Source: Candidatus Sulfopaludibacter sp. SbA3
GTDB lineage: Bacteria; Acidobacteriota; Terriglobia; Bryobacterales; Bryobacteraceae
Assembly: GCA_945890485.1 (NCBI GenBank)
Contig: CAMDCN010000022.1
Span: 62,001-126,000, forward strand
Reading direction: 5' to 3'
Length of the DNA: 64,000 nt
Positions 23,627 through 32,663 of the stretch are shown here, in pieces. Positions within the stretch are counted from its first letter, which is position 1, and every line of letters begins with the position of its first letter. Below the pieces are notes generated by a model, which made no database searches, was not told the origin of the DNA, and saw only the letters and a list, made by a program, of their open reading frames with translations. The translations under genes were made by a program, and so were the position numbers.

Positions 23627-24850
23627 ATGCCTCCTTCGTTAGCCCCCGGCGTTCCCAGCGTCTCCGCGCTGGCCTCCGCCCGTGGCATGAAGGAAGCCCT
23701 GCTGCTGCTCAGCAAAGACAAGCAGTGGGTGAACGAGAAGCACCTCGCCCTTTGCCGCATCCCCTCGCCCACTTTCTTTGAACAGAAGCGCGCCGAATGG
23801 ATGCAGCAGCAGTTCCGCGCCCTCGGCTGCGAGGCCACCATCGACCCCGCCGGCAATGTCGTCGCTTTCTTGACGCCGAACCCCACCGGCCCCTACGTCG
23901 CCGTCACCGCCCACCTCGATACGGTCCTGGCGCCGCGCACGCCCGAGGAAGTCTATACGCAGCCGGATGGCTCGTTTCACGGCCCCGGAGTATCGGACAA
24001 CGGCGCGGGCCTGGCCGGACTGCTGGCCGTCGTCCGCGTGTTGAAGATGATCCCGGAGTTGGCCGGCGTCACCGCCGCCCCAGTTTTCATCGCCAACGTG
24101 GGCGAAGAGGGCGAAGGCAACCTGAGCGGGATGCGTTATCTGTGCCGCCAGTCGCCGCTGGCCAACAAGATTCGCTCCTATCTCGTCCTCGACGGACCTT
24201 CGACGGACCACGTCACGTGTCAGGCGCTCGCCAGCCGCCGCTTCGAGATCACCTTCGCAGGCCCCGGCGGCCATAGCTGGTCGGACTACGGTGTCGGCAA
24301 CCCGGTCCACGCGCTCAGCCGCGTCATCACTCTGTTCGCCGAGAACCAGCCGGAGCCAGTCCCCGGCGTCCGCTCCTCGTTCAACTTTGGCGTCATCGAC
24401 GGCGGCGTGAGCGTGAATTCGATTCCGAACTCCGCCCGCGCCAAGCTCGATATCCGGTCGGAGTCTCCGTCGCAGCTCGAACTCCTCGGCGACCTGCTCA
24501 GCACCTGCGTTGCCAAGGCCGCCGAGATGGAGAACGCGCAGGCCACCATGGCGCGGGTCACCGCGAAGCTGCGGGAAACCGGCGCCCGGCCCGGCGGCGG
24601 CCTCGCCACCGACGCCCCCCTGCTCCGCTACATCGCCGCGGTCGACGAATGGCTCGGCATCCGTTCGCGCATCGACTGCTCTTCCACCGACGCGAACATT
24701 CCGCTGAGCATGAGCATTCCCGCCGTCTCGATTGGCGCCGGCGGCACCGGCGGCGGCGCGCATACCCCCGGCGAGTGGTTCCGGCCCGAAGGCCGCGACT
24801 CCGGGTTGAAACGCATCCTGCTCACGTTGGCGTTGCTCCTTTCGGAATGA
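23627..24850 (+). CDS. M20-family metallopeptidase
   Basis: A 407-residue dizinc peptidase of the M20/tripeptide-aminopeptidase type. VTAHLDTVLAPR near residue 92 gives the first His-x-Asp, VSDNGAGLAGLLAV near 123 the bridging Asp, ANVGEEGEGNLSG near 155 the Glu-Glu pair, LVLDGPSTD near 188 the next Asp, and GGAHTPGEWF near 383 the last His. The dimerisation domain spans about 210-330 (FAGPGGHSWSDYGVGNP). No signal peptide is seen, so it is probably cytoplasmic and trims peptides. The downstream EamA gene starts in its stop codon (ATGA). Confidence 0.88.
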   Translation: MPPSLAPGVPSVSALASARGMKEALLLLSKDKQWVNEKHLALCRIPSPTFFEQKRAEWMQQQFRALGCEATIDPAGNVVAFLTPNPTGPYVAVTAHLDTVLAPRTPEEVYTQPDGSFHGPGVSDNGAGLAGLLAVVRVLKMIPELAGVTAAPVFIANVGEEGEGNLSGMRYLCRQSPLANKIRSYLVLDGPSTDHVTCQALASRRFEITFAGPGGHSWSDYGVGNPVHALSRVITLFAENQPEPVPGVRSSFNFGVIDGGVSVNSIPNSARAKLDIRSESPSQLELLGDLLSTCVAKAAEMENAQATMARVTAKLRETGARPGGGLATDAPLLRYIAAVDEWLGIRSRIDCSSTDANIPLSMSIPAVSIGAGGTGGGAHTPGEWFRPEGRDSGLKRILLTLALLLSE

Positions 24851-25698
24851 AGCGTTACGCCGATCTCATTCTCGCCTCGACCTCCCTGATCTGGGGTGCC
24901 ATGTTCGTCGTCGCCAAGGCGGCACTGGAAGACGTTTCGAGCGTATATTACTTGGCGCTGCGGTTTACGTTGGCCGCACTGGTGCTGGGCGTCGGGTTCC
25001 GGAAGAAGTTGCGGTTCGCCTGGACGGGCTTGGGGCTGGGAGCAGTTCTGATGCTTGGCTACATGCTGCAAACGGCGGGGCTCCGCACGTCGACCCCGGC
25101 CAAAAGCGCCTTTTTGACCGGCGGTTATATAGTTCTGGTACCTTTTTTCGGTTGGCTCGTCTATCGCAATAAGGCGCGTGTGGCCGAAATTGTTGGGGTG
25201 CTCACGGCGGCGACCGGAATGGCCTTATTGACGATGCAAGGGGAAAGGTTGACAGTGGAACCGGGCGACTGGTTCACAATGGGCGGGGCCGCGGCCTTTG
25301 CGGTTCATATTGTGATGCTGGGCCATTTGGCACCTCGGTTTCCATCGGAGAACCTGACGTTCTTGCAGGTTGCCGGGGCGGCCTTGTTCGCTTGGCTCGT
25401 GCTGCCGTTCGTCGAAACGCCTTCCATCCGGTGGCGGCCTGCCGTCCTGCTCGCCATCGTGGCAGGCGCGTTGGTCGCCACGGCATTCGCCTTTTACGCG
25501 CAGACCTGGGCCCAGCAGTATTTGAGCCCGACGCGGGCGGCGCTGATTTTCGCGCTCGAGCCGGTTTTTGCCTGGGTCGTGGCGTGGTGGTGGATTGGCG
25601 AAGTCTTTTCCCTGCGCGCTGCTCTCGGCGCCGCTTTCATCCTCGCCGGGGTGCTCCTCGTCGAATTGAAACCGAACCGCAAGTCGGCACATCCATAG
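24847..25698 (+). CDS. EamA/DMT-superfamily transporter
   Basis: A 283-residue membrane protein with ten TM segments arranged as two five-helix EamA repeats, about 5-140 and 150-280. MKRYADLILASTSLIWGAMF at the N-terminus and PTRAALIFALEPVFAWVVAW near 225-245 are typical of drug/metabolite transporters. The start overlaps the peptidase stop (ATGA), which fits export of a product of that peptidase such as an amino acid. This is inference; the family has very broad substrates. Confidence 0.88.
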   Translation: MKRYADLILASTSLIWGAMFVVAKAALEDVSSVYYLALRFTLAALVLGVGFRKKLRFAWTGLGLGAVLMLGYMLQTAGLRTSTPAKSAFLTGGYIVLVPFFGWLVYRNKARVAEIVGVLTAATGMALLTMQGERLTVEPGDWFTMGGAAAFAVHIVMLGHLAPRFPSENLTFLQVAGAALFAWLVLPFVETPSIRWRPAVLLAIVAGALVATAFAFYAQTWAQQYLSPTRAALIFALEPVFAWVVAWWWIGEVFSLRAALGAAFILAGVLLVELKPNRKSAHP

Positions 25699-25739
25699 AG
25701 AAGTAAACTGAGTAAAGTTAATTCAAGGCAGGTTTCCGT

Positions 25740-27347
25740 ATGAAACTATTCGCGAACATCCGGCAGCAGAAGCTGCTTTCTTCCAGTCTGGCTGTATTTA
25801 GCCTTTCCGTCTGCATCCTGATCGGAACGCTCGTCAGTTCCACCGCCACCGCGGCCAAGGGCCAGGCAGTGGCGCCCGATGCGACGCCGATCGTGATTCC
25901 GGCTACCGTCTCGCTGCCCAACGAGTTTACGAAGATTGCCAAGTCCGTGGAACCGGCCGTTGTGAACATTACGACCGACTTTGTCCCGAAGCCTGCCCAG
26001 GCCCGGCGCCGCGGCGCTCCCGCGCCGGACGGCGAGGAAGGCGAAGAGGACGGGATGGATCTCTTCCGCCGCTTCTTCCGCGGACCCGGTGGGGACGCCA
26101 CACCGCAGCGGCCTACGCCGCGCGAAGCCACCGGCTCCGGCTTTGTCGTCGACAAGAATGGCTACATCATCACAAATCTGCACGTGATCGAGAAGGCCGA
26201 CAATATCAAGGTGAAGTTCTCGGGCGACACCACCGAGTACAAGGCTAAGGTGATCGGCACCGACTTTGAGAGCGACATCGCCGTCATCAAGATCGACGCG
26301 AAGCGGCCCCTGCAGTACATCAAGGTTGCCAATTCGGACGGCGTCCAGGTGGGCGACTGGGCCGTGGCGATCGGCTCTCCGTTCGGCTTGGCGGCCACCG
26401 TTACCGCCGGCATCGTCAGCGCCACCGGGCGCGACCTGCCGAGCGCCGAGCAGTTCCAGCACTTTATTCAGACCGACGCGGCGATCAACCCGGGCAACTC
26501 GGGCGGTCCGCTGTTGAACATCAATGGCGAAGTGATCGGCGTGAACACCGCCATCGCGACGCAGAGCGGTGGCTACCAAGGCATCGGCTTTGCGCTGCCT
26601 TCGAACCAAATGGTGCGGTCCTACAACAGCATCATTCAATACGGACGCGTGAAGCGCGGATCCATCGGCGTGAGCTGGGATCGGAATCAGAAGCCTGAGG
26701 TCCTGAAAGCTTCGGGGTACGTCAATGGCGTGTTGGTAACCAACGTCACGCCCGGCGCGCCGGCCGACAAAGCGGGCATCAAGTCGGAAGACATTATCGT
26801 CGCCATCGATGGCAAGCCGATCAAGGATGGCGAGGAACTCGTCTCGAAGGTCAGCGAAATGCCCATCGATAGCAAGCTGAAAGTGACCGTCGACCGCGCC
26901 GGTAAGAAACTGGATCTCGTCGTGACCGTCCTCGACCGGGAAGAGGTCTTCAAGGACGACCCGCGCTTTGCCCGTCGGCGGAACGACACCCCGACGCCCG
27001 AAAAGGCGGAAGGCACGCCCGCCAAGTTCGGCATCATGATCCGCCCCATGTCGGAAACCGAGAAGGAATCGCTGAAGCTCGGCGAAGGCGACCAACGCGG
27101 TATCTATGTCACCAAGGTGGAAGAGGGATCGTTCGCCGCCGAGATCGGCCTGCAGGAACGCGATGTAATCATCAGCGTCAACAGGCAGCCGGTGGCGACT
27201 CCGGACGATCTGCGGAAACTGCAAGGGACGCTGAAGCCGGGCGACGCCGTGGCCTTCCGGGTTATGCGGCCGTCGCCGGCACGGCAGCAAGGCGCTCCAG
27301 GTTACGTAGCCTTCTTCGCCGCGGGGACGTTGCCGGAAGGCAACTAG
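25740..27347 (+). CDS. HtrA/DegP-like periplasmic serine protease
   Basis: A 535-residue protein. A long N-terminal hydrophobic segment (about 12-33) is followed by a linker rich in Glu and Arg. The trypsin-like domain carries the full triad: His148 in NLHVIEKAD, Asp179 in SDIAVIKID and Ser254 in NPGNSGGPLLN. Two PDZ domains follow, about 295-400 (GVLVTNVTPGAPADKAGI) and 425-520 (GIYVTKVEEGSFAAEIGLQE). This is the DegP/DegQ layout for folding stress in the envelope. GGCAGG lies about 8 nt before ATG, so this gene uses a leader, with TAAACT or TAAAGT boxes at 25706-25719 as candidate -10 elements. Confidence 0.92.
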   Translation: MKLFANIRQQKLLSSSLAVFSLSVCILIGTLVSSTATAAKGQAVAPDATPIVIPATVSLPNEFTKIAKSVEPAVVNITTDFVPKPAQARRRGAPAPDGEEGEEDGMDLFRRFFRGPGGDATPQRPTPREATGSGFVVDKNGYIITNLHVIEKADNIKVKFSGDTTEYKAKVIGTDFESDIAVIKIDAKRPLQYIKVANSDGVQVGDWAVAIGSPFGLAATVTAGIVSATGRDLPSAEQFQHFIQTDAAINPGNSGGPLLNINGEVIGVNTAIATQSGGYQGIGFALPSNQMVRSYNSIIQYGRVKRGSIGVSWDRNQKPEVLKASGYVNGVLVTNVTPGAPADKAGIKSEDIIVAIDGKPIKDGEELVSKVSEMPIDSKLKVTVDRAGKKLDLVVTVLDREEVFKDDPRFARRRNDTPTPEKAEGTPAKFGIMIRPMSETEKESLKLGEGDQRGIYVTKVEEGSFAAEIGLQERDVIISVNRQPVATPDDLRKLQGTLKPGDAVAFRVMRPSPARQQGAPGYVAFFAAGTLPEGN

Positions 27348-27354
27348 CCTCTGT

Positions 27355-27360
27355 TACGAT
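27355..27360 (+). promoter_or_regulatory. Candidate -10 box upstream of PG-binding protein
   Basis: TACGAT ends 9 nt before ATG 27370 with no Shine-Dalgarno sequence between. Confidence 0.4.
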
Positions 27361-27369
27361 AGTGGGTTC

Positions 27370-27849
27370 ATGAAGAACTGGTTACTGCTCCTGGTGGCTT
27401 TGCTCACCTTCGGGTTAACCGCGGGCGCCGCACCTCCCAAAAGGAAGGCGGCGTCTGCGAAGAAACCCGCCGTGAGTGCGTCCAAGCGGACGGCTAAACA
27501 GAAGTATGTTTCGGCAAACTCCCGGTACAAGCAAAAGCGCGCGGTAGCGCGTGGGCGAGGCCGGGGACGGTCTCCCCAGCCCGTAGCGGTCCAACGCCGG
27601 AGCTATGGCCAGCCCAGGCCGACGGACGACCGGTACATGGAGATTGAACGGGCGTTAGCGACTCGCGGCTATCTGCAGCGTGAGCCGTCAAGCGCCTGGA
27701 CACCCGATTGTTCCGAGGCGCTCAAGCGCTTCCAGAAAGATCAAAACCTGCCGCCTAACGGCAAGCTCACCTCGCTGAGCCTGATCGCGCTCGGCCTCGG
27801 CCCCAAGCGCGACACGAGTTCAGTGGCCAGCTCCACTCCGAACCCCTAA
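27370..27849 (+). CDS. Secreted basic protein with peptidoglycan-binding-like domain
   Basis: A 159-residue protein. The signal peptide LLLLVALLTFGLTAGAA is followed by a Lys/Arg-rich, low-complexity stretch (residues 22-75; KRKAASAKKPAVSASKRTAK). The C-terminal part, YMEIERALATRGYLQREPSS then CSEALKRFQKDQNLPPNGKL, is a PG_binding_1-like three-helix domain. The basic arm could bind cell-wall polymers or nucleic acid. The gene lies between the HtrA protease and alanine dehydrogenase. I do not assign a specific role. Confidence 0.72.
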   Translation: MKNWLLLLVALLTFGLTAGAAPPKRKAASAKKPAVSASKRTAKQKYVSANSRYKQKRAVARGRGRGRSPQPVAVQRRSYGQPRPTDDRYMEIERALATRGYLQREPSSAWTPDCSEALKRFQKDQNLPPNGKLTSLSLIALGLGPKRDTSSVASSTPNP

Positions 27850-27852
27850 GCT
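27847..27852 (+). promoter_or_regulatory. Candidate -10 box, start of alanine dehydrogenase
   Basis: TAAGCT ends 6 nt before ATG 27859. The intervening AGGGGT could also act as a weak, closely spaced Shine-Dalgarno sequence. Confidence 0.4.
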
Positions 27853-27858
27853 AGGGGT

Positions 27859-28974
27859 ATGCGCATTGGCGTTGCAAAAGAGATAAAGGACCACGAGTCG
27901 CGCGTCGGTCTGGTCCCCGCCGGGGTGACGGCGTTGCGTGAAGCGGGCCACTCCGTCGTTGTCGAAACCGGCGCCGGCAGCGGCAGCTCTCTTCCCGACT
28001 CTGAGTACGCCGAGGCCGGGGCCGAGATTGCGCCAAATGCCGCCAGCGTCTGGGAGCAGGCGGATCTCATCGTCAAAGTGAAGGAGCCACAGCCGGCCGA
28101 GTACCGGTTTCTGCGGCCAGGCTTGACGCTGTTTACGTATCTGCATCTGGCTCCTCTGCCGGAGTTGACCCAGGCGCTGCTTGACGCCTCCGTCACCGCG
28201 ATCGCCTATGAGACCATCCGCGAGCGCGACGGCAGCCTGCCATTGCTGACGCCGATGAGCGAGGTGGCCGGGCGCATGTCGGTGCAGGTAGGGGCGCAAT
28301 ATCTCGAAGCGCCGAACGGCGGCCGCGGAATTCTGCTCGGCGGAGTGCCGGGCGTGGCGGCGGCGAACGTGCTGATTCTGGGCGGCGGCATCGTCGGCCA
28401 TAACGCAGCCAAAATGGCGCTGGGGCTGGGCGCGAATGTCACGATCGTCGACCGCAACCTGAACCGGCTGCGGGAGCTCGACGATATCTACAACGGCAAG
28501 GTGATTACGCTGGCGTCGAACCTGCACACCATTCGCGACGCAATTCGCTTAGCCGATCTCGTCATCGGCGCCGTGCTGATTCCGGGTGCCGCCGCGCCGA
28601 AGTTGGTGCGGCGGGACATGCTGAAGCTGATGAAGGCAGGGGCCGTAATGGTGGATGTCGCCATCGACCAGGGTGGCTGTTTTGAGACATCGCGCCCGAC
28701 AACGCATACGGACCCGATCTACTACGTCGACTCCGTGCTGCACTACTGCGTCTCGAACATGCCGGCGGCGGTGCCGCATACGTCAACCTTGGCGCTGACC
28801 AACGCAACGCTGCCGTACTTGATGGCCTTGGCCAACAAGGGGCCGGTGCGGGCGGCGAAGGAGAGCGCGGCGATCGCCGAGGGCGTGAACACCTACGCCG
28901 GGCAGGTGACGTACGCGGCGGTGGCGGAGGAACAGGGCCGGCCGTACGCGGCATTGAGCAGCCTGCTGCCATGA
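27859..28974 (+). CDS. ald: Alanine dehydrogenase
   Basis: A 371-residue NAD-dependent enzyme converting L-alanine to pyruvate and ammonia. [20 protein letters not shown] is the family N-terminus, [13 protein letters not shown] near residue 72 contains the substrate-binding Lys, and [13 protein letters not shown] near 92 the catalytic His. [20 protein letters not shown] near 172 is the Rossmann NAD loop, and [20 protein letters not shown] near 265 the C-terminal active-site Asp. Full length for the family. The next small membrane-protein gene starts in its stop (ATGA). Confidence 0.95.
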   Translation: MRIGVAKEIKDHESRVGLVPAGVTALREAGHSVVVETGAGSGSSLPDSEYAEAGAEIAPNAASVWEQADLIVKVKEPQPAEYRFLRPGLTLFTYLHLAPLPELTQALLDASVTAIAYETIRERDGSLPLLTPMSEVAGRMSVQVGAQYLEAPNGGRGILLGGVPGVAAANVLILGGGIVGHNAAKMALGLGANVTIVDRNLNRLRELDDIYNGKVITLASNLHTIRDAIRLADLVIGAVLIPGAAAPKLVRRDMLKLMKAGAVMVDVAIDQGGCFETSRPTTHTDPIYYVDSVLHYCVSNMPAAVPHTSTLALTNATLPYLMALANKGPVRAAKESAAIAEGVNTYAGQVTYAAVAEEQGRPYAALSSLLP

Positions 28975-29234
28975 TGTTCGTGGTGACGCCGCTGGTGCTG
29001 GCGGGGTTGTTAGCGCTGGGGTGGAACCCGCAGCGGCGCTGGTGGCTGGCCGGGCTGATCGGCGGGTTGGTGGTGGGAGCGTTGGTAGCTTGGTGGGGGA
29101 TTGCCCACATGGTGTTTGGGGAAAGAACGTCGGCGCTGGGCAGGGCGATCTTCGCGCGGCCGTATCTGCCGGGGATGGTGGGGCCGGCGGTGGGGTTGGC
29201 GATGGCGGTTTTGTATCGGGGTCTACGGCGATGA
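28971..29234 (+). CDS. Small membrane protein, unknown function
   Basis: An 87-residue protein with three hydrophobic stretches, [37 protein letters not shown] and [22 protein letters not shown] coupling to alanine dehydrogenase upstream and to the gene at 29231 downstream makes it a real coding frame despite its size. No family is recognised. Confidence 0.65.
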   Translation: MMFVVTPLVLAGLLALGWNPQRRWWLAGLIGGLVVGALVAWWGIAHMVFGERTSALGRAIFARPYLPGMVGPAVGLAMAVLYRGLRR

Positions 29235-29986
29235 TTCCACCAGATTCCATGGAACGGTGGGCGATCGCCAGCTTCGTCTATGTCGATCCGCGTATGGAAA
29301 ATGCGACCGAGGACGACCCAACCGTATGGGAAGGCCAGCGGGAGTTGATGTTGTTCTCCGGCACAGGAGCAGCCGATATCTGCGAGAAAGCCATCTTGTA
29401 CAGTAGAGAGACAGAGGCGACCCTCGTCGCATATTCGAGCGAGGCGCTAGTGGCGGAGGTCCGAGGCGACATCGGGCCGTACCTCCCCACCCGGTTTTTA
29501 GGGTTTGAGGAGATCGCCTTTACCGAAGAGCCCCCTGCGGACGGCGCCGTGATCTCCCTGGGTAAGTTCGACACGCAGGCGGACGAAATCAACGCCGAAG
29601 GTGGCGCTCCGCGGGAGTGGCGAAGTCCCTCCTGGGCGTTGGTCGAAGCGAGCCTCGCGCCTGGGAACTGCTGGCTACTCCTAGTCCACGCCAACAGCCG
29701 GAGAGAGGCTGTGGCAAAGGCAGAGAGAGTCCTCCAATCGGGAGAAGTCCGAAGCGTGACGCACATCACCGAAGAGAACCTATTCTCTGGCTGCGATCTG
29801 CTCTGCTTCCCTACCGCGCACCCGGCCGCGGTGTGGCGACGCCTCGTGAAACCGCACGCCAACCTCGCCATCGCCGCGGGCCTGGACCCGGCCACTCTCG
29901 ACCCGTCCCCCGCCGAAGTAACGCGCAACCGCCAGGAGCAATTCGGCCCGTTCCTATCTGCAATTCGCGAAAAGTGGATTCCTTAA
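29231..29986 (+). CDS. Hypothetical protein, weak DUF4288-like start
   Basis: A 251-residue soluble protein, ATG 29231 overlapping the previous stop. The first half, WAIASFVYVDPRMENATEDD followed by GQRELMLFSGTGAADICEKA, faintly recalls DUF4288 domains, and the SWALVEASLAPGNCWLLLVH region near 140 may be a second copy of the same beta-alpha unit. No signal peptide or catalytic motif is visible. Codon use is less G/C-biased than its neighbours (AGA, TCC, CTA frequent), which may hint at a different history. It converges on the exonuclease, with 2 nt between stops. Confidence 0.6.
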   Translation: MIPPDSMERWAIASFVYVDPRMENATEDDPTVWEGQRELMLFSGTGAADICEKAILYSRETEATLVAYSSEALVAEVRGDIGPYLPTRFLGFEEIAFTEEPPADGAVISLGKFDTQADEINAEGGAPREWRSPSWALVEASLAPGNCWLLLVHANSRREAVAKAERVLQSGEVRSVTHITEENLFSGCDLLCFPTAHPAAVWRRLVKPHANLAIAAGLDPATLDPSPAEVTRNRQEQFGPFLSAIREKWIP

Positions 29987-29988
29987 CC

Positions 29989-31209
29989 TTAAAGCAGCCG
30001 CCGCGCGGGCGATTGCTTCTTGGCGAGCCGCTCACGGCGCTTGAGCAAAGACTCCGTCCGCCCCAGCCGCAACGCCGCATCCGTCATATCCAGCGCCATC
30101 GCGACGTTCTTCTCCTTGTGCTCAAAGAACTTCGCTAGCTCCTCAAACGCACCGCCCTGATGCGGATTCCGCACCGTCGAAAGCTCCGAAAACAGCGCCG
30201 TCGCCGCCGCTTCCCTGCCCTGCTTCTTTTCCAGCAACGCACTATCCCACATCGTGCGCCACAGCAGCTCATCCGGCAGACCCTTCTCGATCGCCCGACG
30301 GAACAGCACCGCCGCATCGTCCAAGCGCTCGGCCTTCCGCAACCAACGGCCAAGGCCCACCATCTCGGCACCCCGATGCAGCTTCACCGAAAGCGGCTCC
30401 GCAAACGCCCGGGGGACAATCCCCGTCAAGCAGGCGAGCGTGACGATGTCGAGCGCATTGTGTTCAAAGATCCCCGCCAGGCGCCCGGCGTGCCGTGTCC
30501 GCAGATACTCAAAGTAGAGGTACGGAATCATCGAGCCGGGAACGTCTCCCTCCCGTTCGTAACCGAGAATCTGCGTCTCCAACTCGACCAACCGGCAGCT
30601 TTCAAAATGCAGCTTCCACAGCCGCCGGGCCCCGTACAGCAAGTCGAGATGCTCCATCCGGCCAAACGGCGGTTTCATCCGCGCCAGGCGGAACCGCGTT
30701 TCGAGCAGCGGCTGGTCGTACGCACGGCCGTTGTAGGTCACCAGCACATCGAACTGTTCGAGAAACTCGGAAAGCGCCGTCAACTGGCTCGGCTCCTCGG
30801 CGTAATCCCGCATGAAGAACTGCCGGACCTCGAAACCGCGCTCCGTAATCCCGCCGACGCCAACTAAGAACGGATAGGTGCCGGTCCCACCGGCGAGACC
30901 CGTCGTTTCCGTATCGAGAAAGGCGAGGCGCTGCGGCGTGGTGTTCGGAATAGCGCCATCGGAGATGGCATGCAATAGGTCGGCCGGCCACTCTTCGAGC
31001 TCCGCCAGGTGCATGCTCCCGTGGCGCTGATGGCGGCCCCACAGGCGGGTGCATTCAAAGTGCGCACCGGCGGCGGTCTGCACTTCGGCACCGGAGATCC
31101 AGTCTTCTATGCGGGGCTTCGGCTGAGCCGGCGGCGCAGCGGCGTACTTCCGGTCGACGGCGGCTATACGCTGGCGCAGGAGATCGAGTTGGGAGCCGAG
31201 GGAACTCAA
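29989..31209 (-). CDS. DEDDy 3'-5' exonuclease-like protein (RNase H-like) with helical tail
   Basis: A 406-residue protein with an RNase H-like exonuclease core. FLDTETTGLAGGTG gives the first Asp-Glu pair, VTYNGRAYDQPLLETRF the second Asp, and FEHNALDIVTLACL the HNxxD motif, together a YprB/RNase_H_2-type domain. The last 130 residues are helical repeats resembling TPR (GRWLRKAERLDDAAVLFRRA, VAMALDMTDAALRLG). TTG 31209 is chosen because AGAAGG lies 5 nt upstream; a frame starting at 31317 would overlap the divergent PG-binding gene. It probably trims DNA or RNA ends, and the substrate is unknown. Confidence 0.75.
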   Translation of the reverse strand: MSSLGSQLDLLRQRIAAVDRKYAAAPPAQPKPRIEDWISGAEVQTAAGAHFECTRLWGRHQRHGSMHLAELEEWPADLLHAISDGAIPNTTPQRLAFLDTETTGLAGGTGTYPFLVGVGGITERGFEVRQFFMRDYAEEPSQLTALSEFLEQFDVLVTYNGRAYDQPLLETRFRLARMKPPFGRMEHLDLLYGARRLWKLHFESCRLVELETQILGYEREGDVPGSMIPYLYFEYLRTRHAGRLAGIFEHNALDIVTLACLTGIVPRAFAEPLSVKLHRGAEMVGLGRWLRKAERLDDAAVLFRRAIEKGLPDELLWRTMWDSALLEKKQGREAAATALFSELSTVRNPHQGGAFEELAKFFEHKEKNVAMALDMTDAALRLGRTESLLKRRERLAKKQSPARRLL

Positions 31210-31310
31210 ATTCGCCTTCTGTTCGCTGCTATTGTAGCAGGTCCATGAAATAAATCGGTCTCGATTGCGCTCTTCCAATATGCCGAATACGGCATCGGAG
31301 GAACATCGAG

Positions 31311-31751
31311 ATGGCATTCAAAGAACCAGGCTCCAAGCCGTTCTACAACGTGGAACAGGCAGTCGGCCCCACCGGGGTGAATAAGAACGGCGACGTGAAA
31401 CTGGTGCAGTACATGCTGCGCTACATCTACGGAACCGAGGCGGCCGGCCTGGTAATTGACGGCTGGATTGGGCCGATCACAAATTTTTGGATCAAGCGCT
31501 TTCAGTTGGAGATGAAAGCGGTGGGGAACAAAATCGCCACCGATGGACGGGTAGACCGCGCCTTTGGCAGTACCTCTTCGGTGTCCAAGACGCTGTATAC
31601 CATCGTGGCGCTGAACCACATGTTGAAGGTGAGGAATCCGGGCGCCTTTCAGCAACTCCCCGCGAAGGTTCCCCTCAACAGCACCCCCAGCTCCAACCCC
31701 TACAACCCAGAGGCTCCAACCACCGTGCCCACCGTGGCGGGCGGGTTCTAA
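31311..31751 (+). CDS. Peptidoglycan-binding domain protein
   Basis: A 146-residue protein. After a short N-terminus, the stretch from VGPTGVNKNGDVKLVQYMLR through GLVIDGWIGPITNFWIKRFQ is a PG_binding_1 domain, whose Gly-Asp and Gly-Pro turns bind the peptidoglycan stem. The C-terminus is Pro/Asn-rich and disordered. No signal peptide is visible, so export is unclear. GGAGGA lies 8 nt before ATG. Its stop abuts the SpoIID-like gene stop on the other strand. Confidence 0.75.
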   Translation: MAFKEPGSKPFYNVEQAVGPTGVNKNGDVKLVQYMLRYIYGTEAAGLVIDGWIGPITNFWIKRFQLEMKAVGNKIATDGRVDRAFGSTSSVSKTLYTIVALNHMLKVRNPGAFQQLPAKVPLNSTPSSNPYNPEAPTTVPTVAGGF

Positions 31752-32663
31752 CTACCGGAGGCCAGGAAACGCCTCCACTCGCGTGTTCGGCAGATATCGC
31801 CGCAGGATCTGGTCAAACGCCTCCGGCAGTCCCGCCGCCCCCCGTTGACAGAACCCCACCCCGTGCCCGCGGCCCCGGCCGCGGGCCACATTCCCGGTTA
31901 GGCTGTAGTTGTTCGAAGGCAGAGTGTCCCAACCAAACTTCCGCCCCAGCAACAGCCGCGCAGCCTCCTCGCCCACCCGCCGCGGCAACTCCGGCAGTGT
32001 CCGCTCCCACGCAGGCTCCTCCCTCCGGCACACCTCGCAGTCCACTGGAAAGTACGGATACGGCTCCGGGCTCCAGCCCACCTCTTCCGCCGTCTTCGTC
32101 CGGCCGCCGCAACTTCCGCTATAAGCCGGGGCGAACACCTTTCCCTGGTACGTCACCACCATCCCGCGCGTCGCCACCGCCGCCGGCGATACGCGCGGAT
32201 CTTTCCACACCTGGCAGTGCGTCGTGTCGCAATAGTCGTAGGCCCCATGCCGCCGCCGGTTCGCCAGCAACCAACTGCGCGCAATCACCGCCTGCGCCTT
32301 ACGTGCTTCCAGCCCCGCCTCCGGCGCCGATTCCGCCTCCGTCACCGCCGCCACGGCGTCCTCCACATCCGCCGTCAACACGGCCCGCAACTCACCGCCC
32401 GCCTCGGTCACCGTCAACTTCCCGCGATATCGCCGCTGAATCTTCCCCGGTACGCTCACCAGCATCTCACCGGCAAATCGCACCGCTTGGCCGGTATGCG
32501 TCTGCCGGTTCATAAACCAATCCACTTCCCGCCCTTCCCGTCGTACACCCACCGCCCGGTCGCCCGCCAGGCTGACGCCGTTCACCGCCAGAATGTGGCC
32601 CGGAGCGGGCTTCACCGTCAGCGCCTGCGGATGGAACAGTACGAAGATGGCGATCTCAATCAT
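31752..32663 (-). CDS. SpoIID/LytB domain protein
   Basis: A 303-residue protein made almost wholly of a SpoIID domain. AESAPEAGLEARKAQAVIAR near residue 112 is the family core, followed by YDYCDTTHCQVW near 142, YSGSCGGRTKTAEEVGW near 180 and GRGHGVGFCQRGAAGLPEAF near 265, all typical of SpoIID/LytB. SpoIID is a lytic transglycosylase that cleaves denuded glycan strands in sporulating Firmicutes; homologues in other phyla act in cell-wall modification. No signal peptide is visible at the start, which overlaps the transpeptidase stop (ATGA). It is the last gene of the 14-kb operon. Confidence 0.85.
   Translation of the reverse strand: MIEIAIFVLFHPQALTVKPAPGHILAVNGVSLAGDRAVGVRREGREVDWFMNRQTHTGQAVRFAGEMLVSVPGKIQRRYRGKLTVTEAGGELRAVLTADVEDAVAAVTEAESAPEAGLEARKAQAVIARSWLLANRRRHGAYDYCDTTHCQVWKDPRVSPAAVATRGMVVTYQGKVFAPAYSGSCGGRTKTAEEVGWSPEPYPYFPVDCEVCRREEPAWERTLPELPRRVGEEAARLLLGRKFGWDTLPSNNYSLTGNVARGRGRGHGVGFCQRGAAGLPEAFDQILRRYLPNTRVEAFPGLR

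Noticed and set aside
31752-32663. Evidence for sporulation from a SpoIID-type gene
   Set aside because: SpoIID/LytB domains occur in many non-sporulating bacteria and no other sporulation gene is present; cell-wall modification is more likely.
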